Below are positions 17,062-26,004 of a DNA stretch of 64,000 bases, piece by piece; position 1 is the first letter of the stretch; each line of letters begins with the position of its first letter. Source of the DNA: Streptomyces sp. NBC_00659 (GTDB lineage: Bacteria; Actinomycetota; Actinomycetes; Streptomycetales; Streptomycetaceae); assembly GCF_036226925.1 (NCBI RefSeq), contig NZ_CP109031.1, positions 6,882,001-6,946,000 on the forward strand. The letters run 5' to 3'. The position numbers were made by a program, and so were the translations under genes. Below the pieces are notes generated by a model. The model saw nothing but the letters and a program-made list of their open reading frames with translations. It did not search any database and was not told the DNA's origin.

Positions 17062-18813
17062 TCATCTCCTGCCCGCGGTCGCCTCCGCGGCGCTCTCCGC
17101 GTCCACCTGGGCCGCCGGACCCCCGAGGGTCGCCTCGGCCGCCTCGTACAGGTCGGCCGGCCGGACCCCGCTGAGCGCGGTGACCAGGTGCCCGTCGGGG
17201 CGGACCAGCAGCACGGTGTGCGCCGCCGCGCCCGGGTAGCTCTCCGCGACGAGCAGTTCGGCGGGGTGCGGCAGCGCGGTCACGGCGGCGGCGAGCCGGG
17301 GCATGACGCCGGCCGTCACCCAGTGCTTGCGGGCCCACACCCCCGTACCCGGAGCGATCAGCACGACGAGCAGGACCCCGCGCCCGAGCCGTTCCCGCAG
17401 CGGTACGAACGAACCGTCCTCCGCAGTCACCCGGACATCGACGACCGGAGCACCGGGCTCGGTGTCGACAGGGGCGTGCGACTCGGCGGGCGGAGGCATG
17501 AGAGGGGAGTGGGCGTACGCCCCCGGCGCACCCAGCGGGCCGCGACCCAGGTGGCCGTCCGTGAGCAGGGCGTCGTGGCCGCGGGCGGCCCCGGGGACGT
17601 AGGCGCGCAGACCGCCGCCGCTGCGCAGCAGGGGCAGTGCCTGGTCGGCGGCGCGCAGCCGGGCGGCGACCACCGCGCGCCGTTCCGTCTGGTAGCTGTC
17701 GAGGAGCGCGGGGTGCGGGCCGTGGTGCCAGGTGAGCGCCAGCTTCCAGGCGAGGTTGTCGGCGTCCCGCAGCCCCTCGTCCAGGCCCTGGGTGCCGAGG
17801 GCGCCGAGCAGATGGGCCGCGTCCCCGGCGAGGAAGACCCGACCGGCGCGCCAGCGGCGGGCCAGCCGGTGGTGGACGGTGTGGACTCCGGTGTCGAGCA
17901 GTTCGTACGCGGGTGTGGCGCCGCCGCTCCAGCCCCCGAGGGTCTCCCGGATGCGGGCCACCAGCAGGTCAGGCGTGACGAGGTCCTTGCCCGGTGGCAG
18001 CAGCCAGTCAAGACGCCAGACGTCCTCGGCGAGCGGACGGGCGCTCACCTCGCCGGCCGAGGGGCCGGAGCTGCGCCACGGCATCATCCGGTGCAGCAAC
18101 GCCTCCCCGGGCCAGGGGAGTTCCGTGCGCAGGGCCGCCACGGCGTGGCGTTCGACGGCGGTGCGCCCGGGGAAGCGGATGTCCTGGAGCTTGCGCACCG
18201 TCGAGCGCGGTCCGTCGCAGCCGACCAGGTAACTGCCACGCCACCAGGTGCCGTTGGGTCCCCGGGTGTGCGCCGTGACGCCGGAGGTGTCCTGCTCGAC
18301 GGAGTCGAGGCGGCTGTGCACGGCGACCTTGATGAGCCGCTCGTGGATGATGGCCTCGCGCAGGGCGCCGGTCAGCGCGTGCTGGGCGATGTGCAGGGGG
18401 GCGCTGAACTCCTCACCGTCCGCGGCGCTTTCCGTATCCCGGGACGGGCCGGTGCCGCGTGGGGCGACGATCCCCCGAGGATCGTCGCCCCACGCGGCAC
18501 CGGCGCCGAGAGGATCGGCGACGCCCTTCGTGCTCCCGGGAGTCTTCCCGTCGAAGGTGATCTCGCGCATCACCTGCCTGCGCCGCATCGACCGCCATCC
18601 GGCCCAACGGAAGCCGGCGTCGTCGAGAGGCAGTCCTGTCAGCCGTTCGACCAGCGCGACCGTGTCCTCGCGCAGCACCACGGTCCGCGCGAGCCGCTGT
18701 TCGTCCTTGCCCGGTCCCTCGTCGAGGACCACGGAGGGGACTTCCTGGCGAGCCAGCGCAAGGGCCAGCGTGAGCCCCACGGGCCCCGCTCCGACGATGA
18801 TCACCGGGTCCAC
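17062..18813 (-). CDS. FAD-dependent aromatic monooxygenase
   Basis: NAD(P)H- and FAD-dependent class A hydroxylase of the PheA/TfdB/MhpA type, 583 residues from GTG at 18813. The FAD-binding GAGPVGLTLALALA is at residues 7-20; the DG motif is in YLVGCDGPRSTVRK; the GD motif is in VFLAGDAAHLLGALGTQGLDEGLRDADNLAWKL. A thioredoxin-like C-terminal domain follows. About 35 residues between ITFDGKTPGS and FSAPLHIAQHAL are encoded partly by a 26-bp perfect inverted repeat (18448-18504) and look like an insertion. The frame is open to 18954, but the upstream part is not family-like. Substrate unknown. Confidence 0.9.
   Translation of the reverse strand: MDPVIIVGAGPVGLTLALALARQEVPSVVLDEGPGKDEQRLARTVVLREDTVALVERLTGLPLDDAGFRWAGWRSMRRRQVMREITFDGKTPGSTKGVADPLGAGAAWGDDPRGIVAPRGTGPSRDTESAADGEEFSAPLHIAQHALTGALREAIIHERLIKVAVHSRLDSVEQDTSGVTAHTRGPNGTWWRGSYLVGCDGPRSTVRKLQDIRFPGRTAVERHAVAALRTELPWPGEALLHRMMPWRSSGPSAGEVSARPLAEDVWRLDWLLPPGKDLVTPDLLVARIRETLGGWSGGATPAYELLDTGVHTVHHRLARRWRAGRVFLAGDAAHLLGALGTQGLDEGLRDADNLAWKLALTWHHGPHPALLDSYQTERRAVVAARLRAADQALPLLRSGGGLRAYVPGAARGHDALLTDGHLGRGPLGAPGAYAHSPLMPPPAESHAPVDTEPGAPVVDVRVTAEDGSFVPLRERLGRGVLLVVLIAPGTGVWARKHWVTAGVMPRLAAAVTALPHPAELLVAESYPGAAAHTVLLVRPDGHLVTALSGVRPADLYEAAEATLGGPAAQVDAESAAEATAGRR
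18448..18504. repeat. 26-bp perfect inverted repeat inside the monooxygenase gene
   Basis: 18448-18473 is the exact reverse complement of 18479-18504, with a 5-base loop (CCCGA). It keeps the coding frame open on both strands, encoding AAWGDDPRGIVAPRGTG on the minus strand and a near-identical peptide on the plus strand. The region encodes a non-conserved stretch between conserved FAD-domain segments. Confidence 0.95.
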
Positions 18814-18931
18814 GGCGCGGTGCCCCCTGCACGGAGCTGTGTCCTGAGGGACGTACGGGAACAGGCAGGTGGAGCAGGGTGCACGATCACAGAACGTATG
18901 CAACCCATTGCCGCTGCTTGCGTCAAGTGAC

Positions 18932-18961
18932 GGGGTCAGTGGCGGTCCCGTCACTGACCCC
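18932..18961 (-). terminator. hairpin terminator downstream of gluD
   Basis: GGGGTCAGTG (18932-18941) pairs with CACTGACCCC (18952-18961) over 10 bp with a 10-nt loop, 38 bases beyond the gluD stop. It also lies upstream of the monooxygenase gene and would insulate it from the glutamate operon. Confidence 0.65.
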
Positions 18962-18998
18962 TTCGGTCACACCGATCGACTGATGTTCGGACGATTCG

Positions 18999-19892
18999 TC
19001 AGATCGCGCCCCCGCCAGCACCCGTGGCCGTCGTACCGGCGATGGTCGCGTCGTTCGGCGAGAGCACCGCGCCGGTCGACTTCTTGCCGCGGCGCAGTCG
19101 CCCCTCCAGCCAGGAGGCGAAGCTGGTGATCGCGAAGTTCACCACGATGAAGATGACGGCGACCACGATGAAGCTCGGGACGACGTTGGCGTAGTTGGCC
19201 GCGAGGGTGCTGCGTGCGACGAGGAGTTCCGTGTAGCCGATCATCACACCGCCCAGCGCGGTGTCCTTCACGATGACGACGAGCTGGCTGACGATCGCCG
19301 GGAGCATCACGGTGACCGACTGCGGCAGCAGGATACTGGTCATCGTCTGGCCCTTGCGCAGCCCGATCGCGTACGCGGCCTCCGTCTGTCCTCTGGGGAG
19401 CGCGAGGATGCCCGCCCGTACGACCTCGGCGAGGACCGCGGAGTTGTAGAGCACCAGACCGGTGACGACCGCGTAGAACGGACGGTCCTCGCTCGCGACG
19501 TTCGCGGACTTGGCGTAGAGCTCGTTCGCGAACAGCATGAGCAGCAGGACCGGGATGGACCGGAAGAACTCGACCACGGCGCCCACGGGAACCCGCACCC
19601 AGCGGTGGTCGGACAGACGTGCGATACCGAGGGCGGCGCCCAGGGGAAGGGCGATCACCATGCTGAGCGCGGCGGCCTTCAGTGTGTTCCAGAGACCCGG
19701 CAGCAGATACGTGTTCCAGGCGTCGGCTGTGGTGAACGGCTCCCACAGGTCCCACTTGAGCTGGCCCTTGTCGTCCATCACCAGCCAGATCCACCACAGG
19801 AGCAGTCCGAGCAGGACGACGAAGAGCACCGAGAGGACCACATTGCGGCGCTTGGCGCGGGGGCCGGGGGCGTCGTAGAGGACGGAGGTCAT
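18999..19892 (-). CDS. gluD: glutamate ABC transporter permease GluD
   Basis: Inner-membrane permease subunit of a polar amino acid ABC importer, 297 residues. An N-terminal arm and first helix (about residues 17-38) precede the HisM-type core. The EAA-loop region EAAYAIGLRKGQTMTSILLPQSV, which contacts the ATPase, is at about residues 175-200. The ATG start overlaps the gluC stop (ATGA). It is last in the order gluA-gluB-gluC-gluD, as in the glutamate system of Corynebacterium; glutamate is inferred from that arrangement. Confidence 0.93.
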   Translation of the reverse strand: MTSVLYDAPGPRAKRRNVVLSVLFVVLLGLLLWWIWLVMDDKGQLKWDLWEPFTTADAWNTYLLPGLWNTLKAAALSMVIALPLGAALGIARLSDHRWVRVPVGAVVEFFRSIPVLLLMLFANELYAKSANVASEDRPFYAVVTGLVLYNSAVLAEVVRAGILALPRGQTEAAYAIGLRKGQTMTSILLPQSVTVMLPAIVSQLVVIVKDTALGGVMIGYTELLVARSTLAANYANVVPSFIVVAVIFIVVNFAITSFASWLEGRLRRGKKSTGAVLSPNDATIAGTTATGAGGGAI

Positions 19893-20557
19893 CGCTTTAC
19901 CGCCAGTCGCTTGCCCAGCCAGCCGAGGACGAGGCCGGTGGGGAGGGTCAGGACCACGAAGCCGAAGGCGAAGACCGCGGCGATGAGGACCGTCTGGGCC
20001 TCGTTCTCGATCATCGTCTTCATCAGGCTCGCGGCCTCGGCCACGCCGATGGCGGCGGCCACGGTCGTGTTCTTGGTCAGTGCGATCAGCACGTTCGCCA
20101 GCGGGATGATGACGGAACGGAACGCCTGCGGCAGCACGACGAGCCTCAGGGTCTGGCTGAAGCTGAGCCCGATCGCGCGGGCCGCCTCGGCCTGTCCGAC
20201 CGGCACGGTGTTGATGCCGGAGCGCAGCGCCTCGCAGACGAACGCCGCGTGGTAGCCGACGAGACTGAGCACCGCGAGCCGGAAACCCTGGACATCGAAG
20301 TTGTCGGACGCGCCCATCGTCACACCGAAGATGTCCGCGAGGCCGAGCGAACTGAACACGATGATGACCGTCAGCGGGATGTTCCGGACGATGTTCACGT
20401 AGGCGGTGCCGAATCCGCGCATGAGCGGGACCGGGCTGACCCGCATCGCGGCCAGCAGGGTGCCCAGGACCAGGGAGCCGAGGGCGGAGACGACGGTGAG
20501 CTTCACCGTCGTCCAGAACGCCCCCAGGACGTCATAACCTTGAAGAAAGTCGAACAC
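19889..20557 (-). CDS. gluC: glutamate ABC transporter permease GluC
   Basis: Inner-membrane permease of the HisM family, 222 residues with about five helices, pairing with GluD. VEIVR-type sequence is replaced by the equivalent FVCEALRSGINTVPVGQAEAARAIGLSFSQTLRLVVLPQAF, which contains the ATPase-contacting EAA loop. GTG at 20557 follows GGGAG and is preferred over the longer open frame to 20644, whose extra residues are Arg/Ala-rich. It is separated from gluB by 178 bases containing a modest GC hairpin (near 20708-20725) that could lower permease expression relative to the binding protein. Confidence 0.93.
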   Translation of the reverse strand: MFDFLQGYDVLGAFWTTVKLTVVSALGSLVLGTLLAAMRVSPVPLMRGFGTAYVNIVRNIPLTVIIVFSSLGLADIFGVTMGASDNFDVQGFRLAVLSLVGYHAAFVCEALRSGINTVPVGQAEAARAIGLSFSQTLRLVVLPQAFRSVIIPLANVLIALTKNTTVAAAIGVAEAASLMKTMIENEAQTVLIAAVFAFGFVVLTLPTGLVLGWLGKRLAVKR

Positions 20558-20735
20558 GATCTCCCGCGCTTCCGGGTGGTGGCGTACGTGGCGGACTGGG
20601 CGGGCGCGGCATGCCGCCGCCGTGATCGCGACGGACGGCGGCACACCTGCGCAACCCCGTGTGAACCGCGGATTCCCGCGTCGTCCGAGGTCCCTGCGTT
20701 TCTCGCGGTGCCCGTGTCACCGGGCGGTGTCCGCG

Positions 20736-21578
20736 CTACTTGACGATGACGCCGACCTTCGGGGCCTGCTCGTACTGGTACTTCGCCGGGCCGAAGTTCT
20801 TCTCGACCGCCTGCTTCCAGGCGCCGTCGCTGACCATCTTCTCCAGCGCGGTGTTGATCTTCTTCTCCAGCTCGGCATCGCCCTTCTTGACGCCGATGCC
20901 GTAGTTCTCATTGCTCAGCTTGAGGCCGGCGAGCTTGAACTGGTCCTTGTACTTGTCCTGCGCGGCGAAGCCCGCGAGGATCGAGTCGTCGGTGGTCACC
21001 GCGTCGACGGCACCGCTCTGCAGGGCGGCGATGCACTCCGAGTAGCCGCTGTACTTCTTCAGGTTGGCCTTCGGGGCGATGGTGTCGTGGATGTTCTGCG
21101 CCGAGGTCGAACCGGTCACGGAGCAGAGCTTCTTGCCGTTGAGGTCCGTGGCCTTCGAGATGTTCGCGTCCTTCTTGACCAGCAGGTCCTGGTGGGCCAG
21201 CAGGTACGGGCCCGCGAAGTCGACCTTCTGCTTGCGCTCGTCGGTGATCGAGTAGGTGGCCGCGATGAACTTCACGTCGCCGCGGGCGAGCGCGTTCTCG
21301 CGGTCGGCGCTCTTGGTCTCGATGAACTCGATCTGGCTGGGCTTGTAGCCGAGTTCCTTGGCCACGTAGGTCGCGACGTCCACGTCGAAACCGGCGAAGG
21401 AGCCGTCGGGCTGCTTCAGGCCGAGACCGGGCTGGTCGTACTTGATGCCGACCTTGACCTTGCCGCCGCCCGAGGGCGAGGACCCGCTGTCGTCCTTGTC
21501 GCTCGAACCGCACGCGGTGGCGGTCGCGGCGAGTGCGAGTACGGCGGCCGAGGCGGCGGCTGCCTTGCGGAGCTTCAT
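20736..21578 (-). CDS. gluB: glutamate-binding lipoprotein GluB
   Basis: Extracytoplasmic solute-binding protein (SBP family 3) anchored by lipid, 280 residues. The signal peptide MKLRKAAAASAAVLALAA ends at the lipobox ATAC, so Cys near residue 23 is lipidated. Lobe motifs include GSFAGFDVDVATYVAKELGY, FIAATYSITDERKQKVDFAGPYL and SVTGSTSAQNI. ATG at 21578 is chosen over ATG 21587 because the AAAGGA site then has proper 8-nt spacing. It lies between gluA and gluC in the operon. Confidence 0.95.
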   Translation of the reverse strand: MKLRKAAAASAAVLALAATATACGSSDKDDSGSSPSGGGKVKVGIKYDQPGLGLKQPDGSFAGFDVDVATYVAKELGYKPSQIEFIETKSADRENALARGDVKFIAATYSITDERKQKVDFAGPYLLAHQDLLVKKDANISKATDLNGKKLCSVTGSTSAQNIHDTIAPKANLKKYSGYSECIAALQSGAVDAVTTDDSILAGFAAQDKYKDQFKLAGLKLSNENYGIGVKKGDAELEKKINTALEKMVSDGAWKQAVEKNFGPAKYQYEQAPKVGVIVK

Positions 21579-21688
21579 GGTGAACATCCTTTGAGTCAGG
21601 GCGAAGTACGGGCCGTCGACGGGCGGGATCCCCGTGGACCGGGACGTGGTCCCCCCGCAGGGGGAGGCGGTCTCCCGGCGCGGAGACA

Positions 21689-22465
21689 TCAGTGGTGGAG
21701 GATCTTCGAGAGGAAGTCCTTGGCACGGTCGCTGCGCGGATTGCTGAAGAACTGGTCCGGCACAGCCTCTTCGACGATGCGGCCGTCGGCCATGAAGACG
21801 ACCCGGTTGGCAGCCGAACGGGCGAAGCCCATCTCATGGGTGACGACGATCATGGTCATGCCGTCCCGGGCGAGCTGCTGCATGACCTCGAGGACCTCGT
21901 TGATCATCTCGGGGTCCAGCGCCGAGGTCGGCTCGTCGAACAGCATGACCTTCGGGTCCATCGCCAACGCCCTTGCGATGGCGACGCGTTGCTGCTGGCC
22001 GCCCGACAGCTGCGCCGGGTACTTGTCCGCTTGCGTGCTGACGCCGACGCGGTCGAGCAGGGCGCGCGCCTTCTCCTCCGCCGCCTGCTTGCCGCTCCTG
22101 CGGACCTTGATCTGCCCCAGCATCACGTTCTCGAGCACGGTCTTGTGCGCGAAGAGGTTGAAGGACTGGAAGACCATGCCCACATCGGCGCGGAGCCGGG
22201 CGAGCGCCTTGCCTTCCTGGGGCAGCGGCTTGCCGTCGATCGAGATGTCACCCGAATCGATCGTCTCCAGACGGTTGATGGTGCGGCACAGGGTGGACTT
22301 CCCGGACCCGGAGGGCCCGATGACCACGACGACCTCGCCACGCGTGATCGTCAGGTCGATGTCCTGGAGCACGTGCAACGCGCCGAAGTGCTTGTTGACG
22401 CTCTTCAGGACGACCAGTTCGTCGGTCCCGGCCGTGGCGTCCTTGGCCGCCGATGCTTCGGTCAT
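21689..22465 (-). CDS. gluA: glutamate ABC transporter ATP-binding protein GluA
   Basis: Cytoplasmic ATPase of the polar amino acid importer, 258 residues. Walker [10 protein letters not shown] is near residue 50, the Q-loop is [17 protein letters not shown], the ABC signature is [15 protein letters not shown], Walker B is [14 protein letters not shown] and the switch histidine is in [10 protein letters not shown]. It is the first gene of gluABCD. Its ATG follows GGAGGACGGAG. The 324-base divergent region to the response regulator carries a 20-bp palindrome that may control either gene. Confidence 0.96.
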   Translation of the reverse strand: MTEASAAKDATAGTDELVVLKSVNKHFGALHVLQDIDLTITRGEVVVVIGPSGSGKSTLCRTINRLETIDSGDISIDGKPLPQEGKALARLRADVGMVFQSFNLFAHKTVLENVMLGQIKVRRSGKQAAEEKARALLDRVGVSTQADKYPAQLSGGQQQRVAIARALAMDPKVMLFDEPTSALDPEMINEVLEVMQQLARDGMTMIVVTHEMGFARSAANRVVFMADGRIVEEAVPDQFFSNPRSDRAKDFLSKILHH

Positions 22466-22789
22466 CGCTTTTGGGCTCCGTCCTCCTCGTTTCGGAGGAC
22501 AGTAGTAACCCCTCACGACCAGCGTCATTACATCTGAGGGGAACTTGAGCATCACGATCCGGTAGCAATCGGACACGTGTCGTAGCAGTCGTACGGACGC
22601 GCGTACCGGCTGGGTAACGGAAGCCCCGGGCAACCCGAAGCCCCTTGACGCCGTCCTTGTCCATCGGCGTGACTTCCTTGGTGCACGCGCGCGTGCACCG
22701 ACGTTCTTGAAAAGGACCGTTCGACCGATGAGACCCGAGACCGTACGACCGACGAAACGGGTACGACCGATGAACCGGAGGGGGCCGGA
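22466..22789. other. divergent regulatory region between gluA and the response regulator
   Basis: Non-coding stretch of 324 bases between divergent starts. It contains a 20-bp perfect palindrome (22680-22699) and three copies of CGACCGAYGA at 22722, 22746 and 22764 just before the response-regulator start (spacings 24 and 18). The latter could be a self-binding site of the response regulator, since OmpR-family proteins bind direct repeats. No confident -10/-35 pair is seen. Confidence 0.5.
22680..22699. promoter_or_regulatory. 20-bp perfect palindrome, possible operator
   Basis: GGTGCACGCGCGCGTGCACC reads identically on both strands and has no loop. It sits about 90 bases before the response-regulator start and 215 before gluA. 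The lack of a loop argues for protein binding rather than an RNA hairpin. Confidence 0.5.
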
Positions 22790-23476
22790 ATGAGACTGCT
22801 CCTCGTAGAGGACGACAACCATGTCGCCGCCGCCCTGTCCGCGGTGCTGGCACGGCACGGCTTCGAGGTCACGCATGCCCGGAGCGGCGAGGAGGCCCTT
22901 CAGGCCCTCGTCCCGGAGAGCGACGGCTTCGGCGTCGTCCTGCTCGACCTGGGACTGCCCGACCAGGACGGCTACGAGGTCTGCGGCAAGATCCGCAAGC
23001 GGACCGCCACGCCGGTGATCATGGTCACCGCGCGCGCGGACGTACGGTCCCGCATCCACGGCCTCAACCTCGGCGCCGACGACTACGTCGTGAAGCCCTA
23101 CGACACCGGGGAACTGCTCGCCCGGATCCACGCCGTCAGCCGGCGCAGCGCCCACGACGACGTGTCGGCTTCCGGCGAGACCATGGTGCTGCTCGGCCCC
23201 GTACGCATCGAACTCCCGAACCGCCAGGTCACCGTGGACGGTTCGACGGTCCAGCTGACCCGCAAGGAGTTCGACCTGCTCGCTCTGCTGGCCCAGCGCC
23301 CCGGGGTGGTGTTCCGCCGGGAGCAGATCATCAGCGAGGTGTGGCGTACGAGCTGGGAAGGAACCGGCCGCACGCTGGAGGTGCACGTGGCGTCGCTGCG
23401 CTCCAAGCTGCGCATGCCGGCGCTGATCGAGACCGTACGAGGCGTCGGGTACCGGCTCGTCGCCCCGGCCGCGTAG
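22790..23476 (+). CDS. OmpR/PhoB-family response regulator
   Basis: DNA-binding response regulator, 228 residues. Receiver domain at residues 1-118: acidic pocket EDD (7-9), phospho-acceptor Asp in [16 protein letters not shown] near 53, Thr in MVTARAD, Lys in VVKPYD near 104. The winged-helix effector domain spans about 130-225 with [17 protein letters not shown] and LRSKLR...[11 protein letters not shown]. It is followed by its histidine kinase after 8 bases. Targets are unknown; the divergent gluABCD operon and the neighbouring TAXI gene are candidates. Confidence 0.96.
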   Translation: MRLLLVEDDNHVAAALSAVLARHGFEVTHARSGEEALQALVPESDGFGVVLLDLGLPDQDGYEVCGKIRKRTATPVIMVTARADVRSRIHGLNLGADDYVVKPYDTGELLARIHAVSRRSAHDDVSASGETMVLLGPVRIELPNRQVTVDGSTVQLTRKEFDLLALLAQRPGVVFRREQIISEVWRTSWEGTGRTLEVHVASLRSKLRMPALIETVRGVGYRLVAPAA

Positions 23477-23484
23477 CGGGCACG

Positions 23485-24891
23485 GTGCGTACCCGTCTGC
23501 TGCCGCTGCTCATCGTCCTGATGGCGGCCGTGCTGCTCGCGCTCGGCGTCCCGCTCGCGGTGAGCGTCGCCGCGGCGCAGCAGCAGCGCGTGGTCGTCGA
23601 CCGCATCGACGACACCGCGCGCTTCGCGGCCCTGGCCCAGTACGTCACCGACTACCCGAGCCGTTCCCGGGCCGGCTTCCCCGACGAGCGCGGCGAGACC
23701 CTGCGCGCCGAACTCACCCGCTACCGCGAGGTGTACGGCATCCGGGTCGGCGTCTTCTACCGCGACGACGAGCCGATGGCCAACGCGCCGGCGAACTGGT
23801 TCCTGCCCAAGGCCGGAGCGGCCCGCGGCGCCTTCAAAGAGGCGCTCGTCAGCCGCCGCAGCCACGATCCCGAACAGGTCTGGCCCTGGCAGCACCACCG
23901 TCTCGTCGTCGCCTCCCCGGTCGTCAGGGACGGTGACGTCGTCGCCGTCGTCGTCACCGACTCGCCCACCGGGCAGATGCGTTCCAAGACGCTGAACGGA
24001 TGGCTGATCATCGGCGCGGGCGAGATCGCCGCGATGCTGCTCGCGCTCGGTGCCGCGCTGCGCCTCACCGGCTGGGTGCTCAAGCCCGTACGCGTTCTCG
24101 ACGCCACCACCCACGACATCGCGACCGGCCGGCTGAAGTCCCGGGTCGCGCCCGCCGGCGGACCGCCCGAACTCCAGCGCCTGGCAAGGTCGTTCAACGA
24201 GATGGCGGACAACGTCGAGAGCGTGCTGGAACAGCAGCGCGCCTTCGTCGCGGACGCCTCGCACCAACTGCGCAACCCGCTCTCGGCGCTGCTGCTGCGA
24301 ATCGAGCTGCTGGCCCTCGAACTCCCCGAGGGCAACGAGGAGATCGCGTCCGTCCGCACCGAGGGCAAGCGGCTGACCCAGGTGCTCGACGACCTGCTCG
24401 ACCTGGCACTCGCCGAGCACGCCGAAGCCGATGTGCGCCTGACCGACATCGGCGCGCTGGCCGCCGAGCGCGTGGCGTCCTGGCAGCCGGTCGCCGACAG
24501 CAGAGGCGTCCGGCTGGCGGGGAACTGCCCGCCTACGACCGCCTGGGCCGACCCCATCACGCTGTCCAGCGCCCTGGACGCGGTGATAGACAACGCGGTC
24601 AAGTTCACGCCGGAGGGGGAGACGGTCGAGGTGACGGTCGCCTCGAACGGCGCGTCCTCCACCGTCGTCGTCACCGACGGCGGCCCCGGCCTCGGCGACG
24701 AGGACCTGGCCCGCATAGGCGACCGCTTCTGGCGCAGCGCGGCCCATCAGAACATCAAGGGATCGGGCCTCGGCCTCTCCATCTCCCGGGCCCTGCTCGC
24801 CGCGGGCGGCGGCTCCATCGCGTACGGCCACCACGAACCGCACGGTCTGCGGGTGACGGTGACCGTGCCCAGGTCGGAGCCGGTGACCTGA
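23485..24891 (+). CDS. sensor histidine kinase
   Basis: Membrane sensor kinase of 468 residues from GTG at 23485. TM1 is at about residues 7-27, an extracytoplasmic sensor domain follows to about 170, and TM2 is at 173-195. HAMP leads to the H-box [19 protein letters not shown] (His near 258). The ATPase domain has the N-box [13 protein letters not shown]1 [11 protein letters not shown] and G2 [12 protein letters not shown]. It forms a two-gene operon with the response regulator. The extracytoplasmic domain could sense a ligand directly or through the convergent TAXI-type binding protein, which ends 34 bases away. Confidence 0.95.
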   Translation: MRTRLLPLLIVLMAAVLLALGVPLAVSVAAAQQQRVVVDRIDDTARFAALAQYVTDYPSRSRAGFPDERGETLRAELTRYREVYGIRVGVFYRDDEPMANAPANWFLPKAGAARGAFKEALVSRRSHDPEQVWPWQHHRLVVASPVVRDGDVVAVVVTDSPTGQMRSKTLNGWLIIGAGEIAAMLLALGAALRLTGWVLKPVRVLDATTHDIATGRLKSRVAPAGGPPELQRLARSFNEMADNVESVLEQQRAFVADASHQLRNPLSALLLRIELLALELPEGNEEIASVRTEGKRLTQVLDDLLDLALAEHAEADVRLTDIGALAAERVASWQPVADSRGVRLAGNCPPTTAWADPITLSSALDAVIDNAVKFTPEGETVEVTVASNGASSTVVVTDGGPGLGDEDLARIGDRFWRSAAHQNIKGSGLGLSISRALLAAGGGSIAYGHHEPHGLRVTVTVPRSEPVT

Positions 24892-24925
24892 CGGATCCCG
24901 CGGCGAGCCCCCACCGCGGGTGCCG

Positions 24926-25924
24926 CTACGGCTTGATCGACCGGTAGTAGCGGCGCGCGCCCTCGTGCAGCGGCAGCGGGTCCGTGTAGATCGCCGTGCG
25001 CAGGTCCACGAGCTGGGCCGCGTGCACCACGGCGCCGATGCGGTCGCGGCTCGCGATCACCGTGCGGGTGAGCGCCTCGGTGAGGTCCGCGTCCGTGTCC
25101 TCCCGGGTGATCAGGAAGTTCGCCACGGCCAGAGTCGGCACTGCGGAACCACGCTGCGACGCGGGATAGGCGTCCGCGGGCATCACGGCCGAGCGGTAGT
25201 AGCTGGAGGCACCGCCCTGCGCGTGCAGCTTCTCGACGAGGTCGCTGCCGATCGGTACCAGCCGGATGTCATCGGTCTCGGAGAGGTTCTGGACGGCGTT
25301 CGTCGGCAGACCGCCCGACCAGAAGAACGCGTCGATCTTGTGCTCTTCGAGCAGGCCGGGCATGGTCGCGATGCCCTCGTCGAGGGGCGTTATGTCCGTC
25401 TCGGGGTCGAGGCCCGCCGCCTCGAGCACATGGTTCGCGATCAGCCGGACCCCGGATCCGCCCGGTCCCACGGCGACCTTCATGCCCTTCAGGTCCTCGA
25501 CGGACTGCACGGGCGAGGAGCGCGGGACGACCAGGTGCACATAGTCGTCGTAGAGCCGCGAGCAGCCGCGCAGCCGGCGGGCGCCCGGTTTGTGCTGGTG
25601 GAGGTACGTCTCCACGGCGTCGGCCGCCGCGATGGTGAAGTCGGCCTTGCCGGTGGCCACACGGCTGATGTTCGCCTGCGATCCGTCGCTGTCCCACAGC
25701 CGCACGTTCAGGTCGGGCATGTCCTTGGCGATGGCGCCCTGCAGGAGCTTGCCGTACATCTGGTAGACCCCGGTCGCGGTGCCCGTGCTGAAGGTGATCG
25801 TCCCGCTCGGGGATTCCTCGCCCAGCGGCAGCAGCCACCACAGCAGCAGCCCGACGACCGCGAGGACGGCCGCCGAGCCGGACAGCGCGAGTCGCCGGCC
25901 GATACGGGTCAGTGCCTGGAACAT
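24926..25924 (-). CDS. TAXI-family solute-binding protein, membrane-anchored, orphan
   Basis: 332-residue TRAP-TAXI type binding protein. An uncleaved-looking N-terminal helix (about residues 13-33, ending WWLLPLGEE) precedes the binding domain starting ITFSTGTATGVYQMYGKLL, which is the family signature. GKADFTIAAADAV, GMKVAVGPGGSGVRLIANHVL and IDAFFWSGGLPT are other TAXI motifs. No TRAP membrane subunits lie in this window next to it. It is convergent with a two-component system, so a role as an extracytoplasmic sensor subunit for that kinase is plausible. Confidence 0.9.
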   Translation of the reverse strand: MFQALTRIGRRLALSGSAAVLAVVGLLLWWLLPLGEESPSGTITFSTGTATGVYQMYGKLLQGAIAKDMPDLNVRLWDSDGSQANISRVATGKADFTIAAADAVETYLHQHKPGARRLRGCSRLYDDYVHLVVPRSSPVQSVEDLKGMKVAVGPGGSGVRLIANHVLEAAGLDPETDITPLDEGIATMPGLLEEHKIDAFFWSGGLPTNAVQNLSETDDIRLVPIGSDLVEKLHAQGGASSYYRSAVMPADAYPASQRGSAVPTLAVANFLITREDTDADLTEALTRTVIASRDRIGAVVHAAQLVDLRTAIYTDPLPLHEGARRYYRSIKP

Positions 25925-26004
25925 GCGCGCGATCCTGCCAGCCCGGGCCCGGTCCTGGCCAGGCCGGGCCCGGGAGGGGCGCGGCGGATCGGTAGGCTCG
26001 TCGA

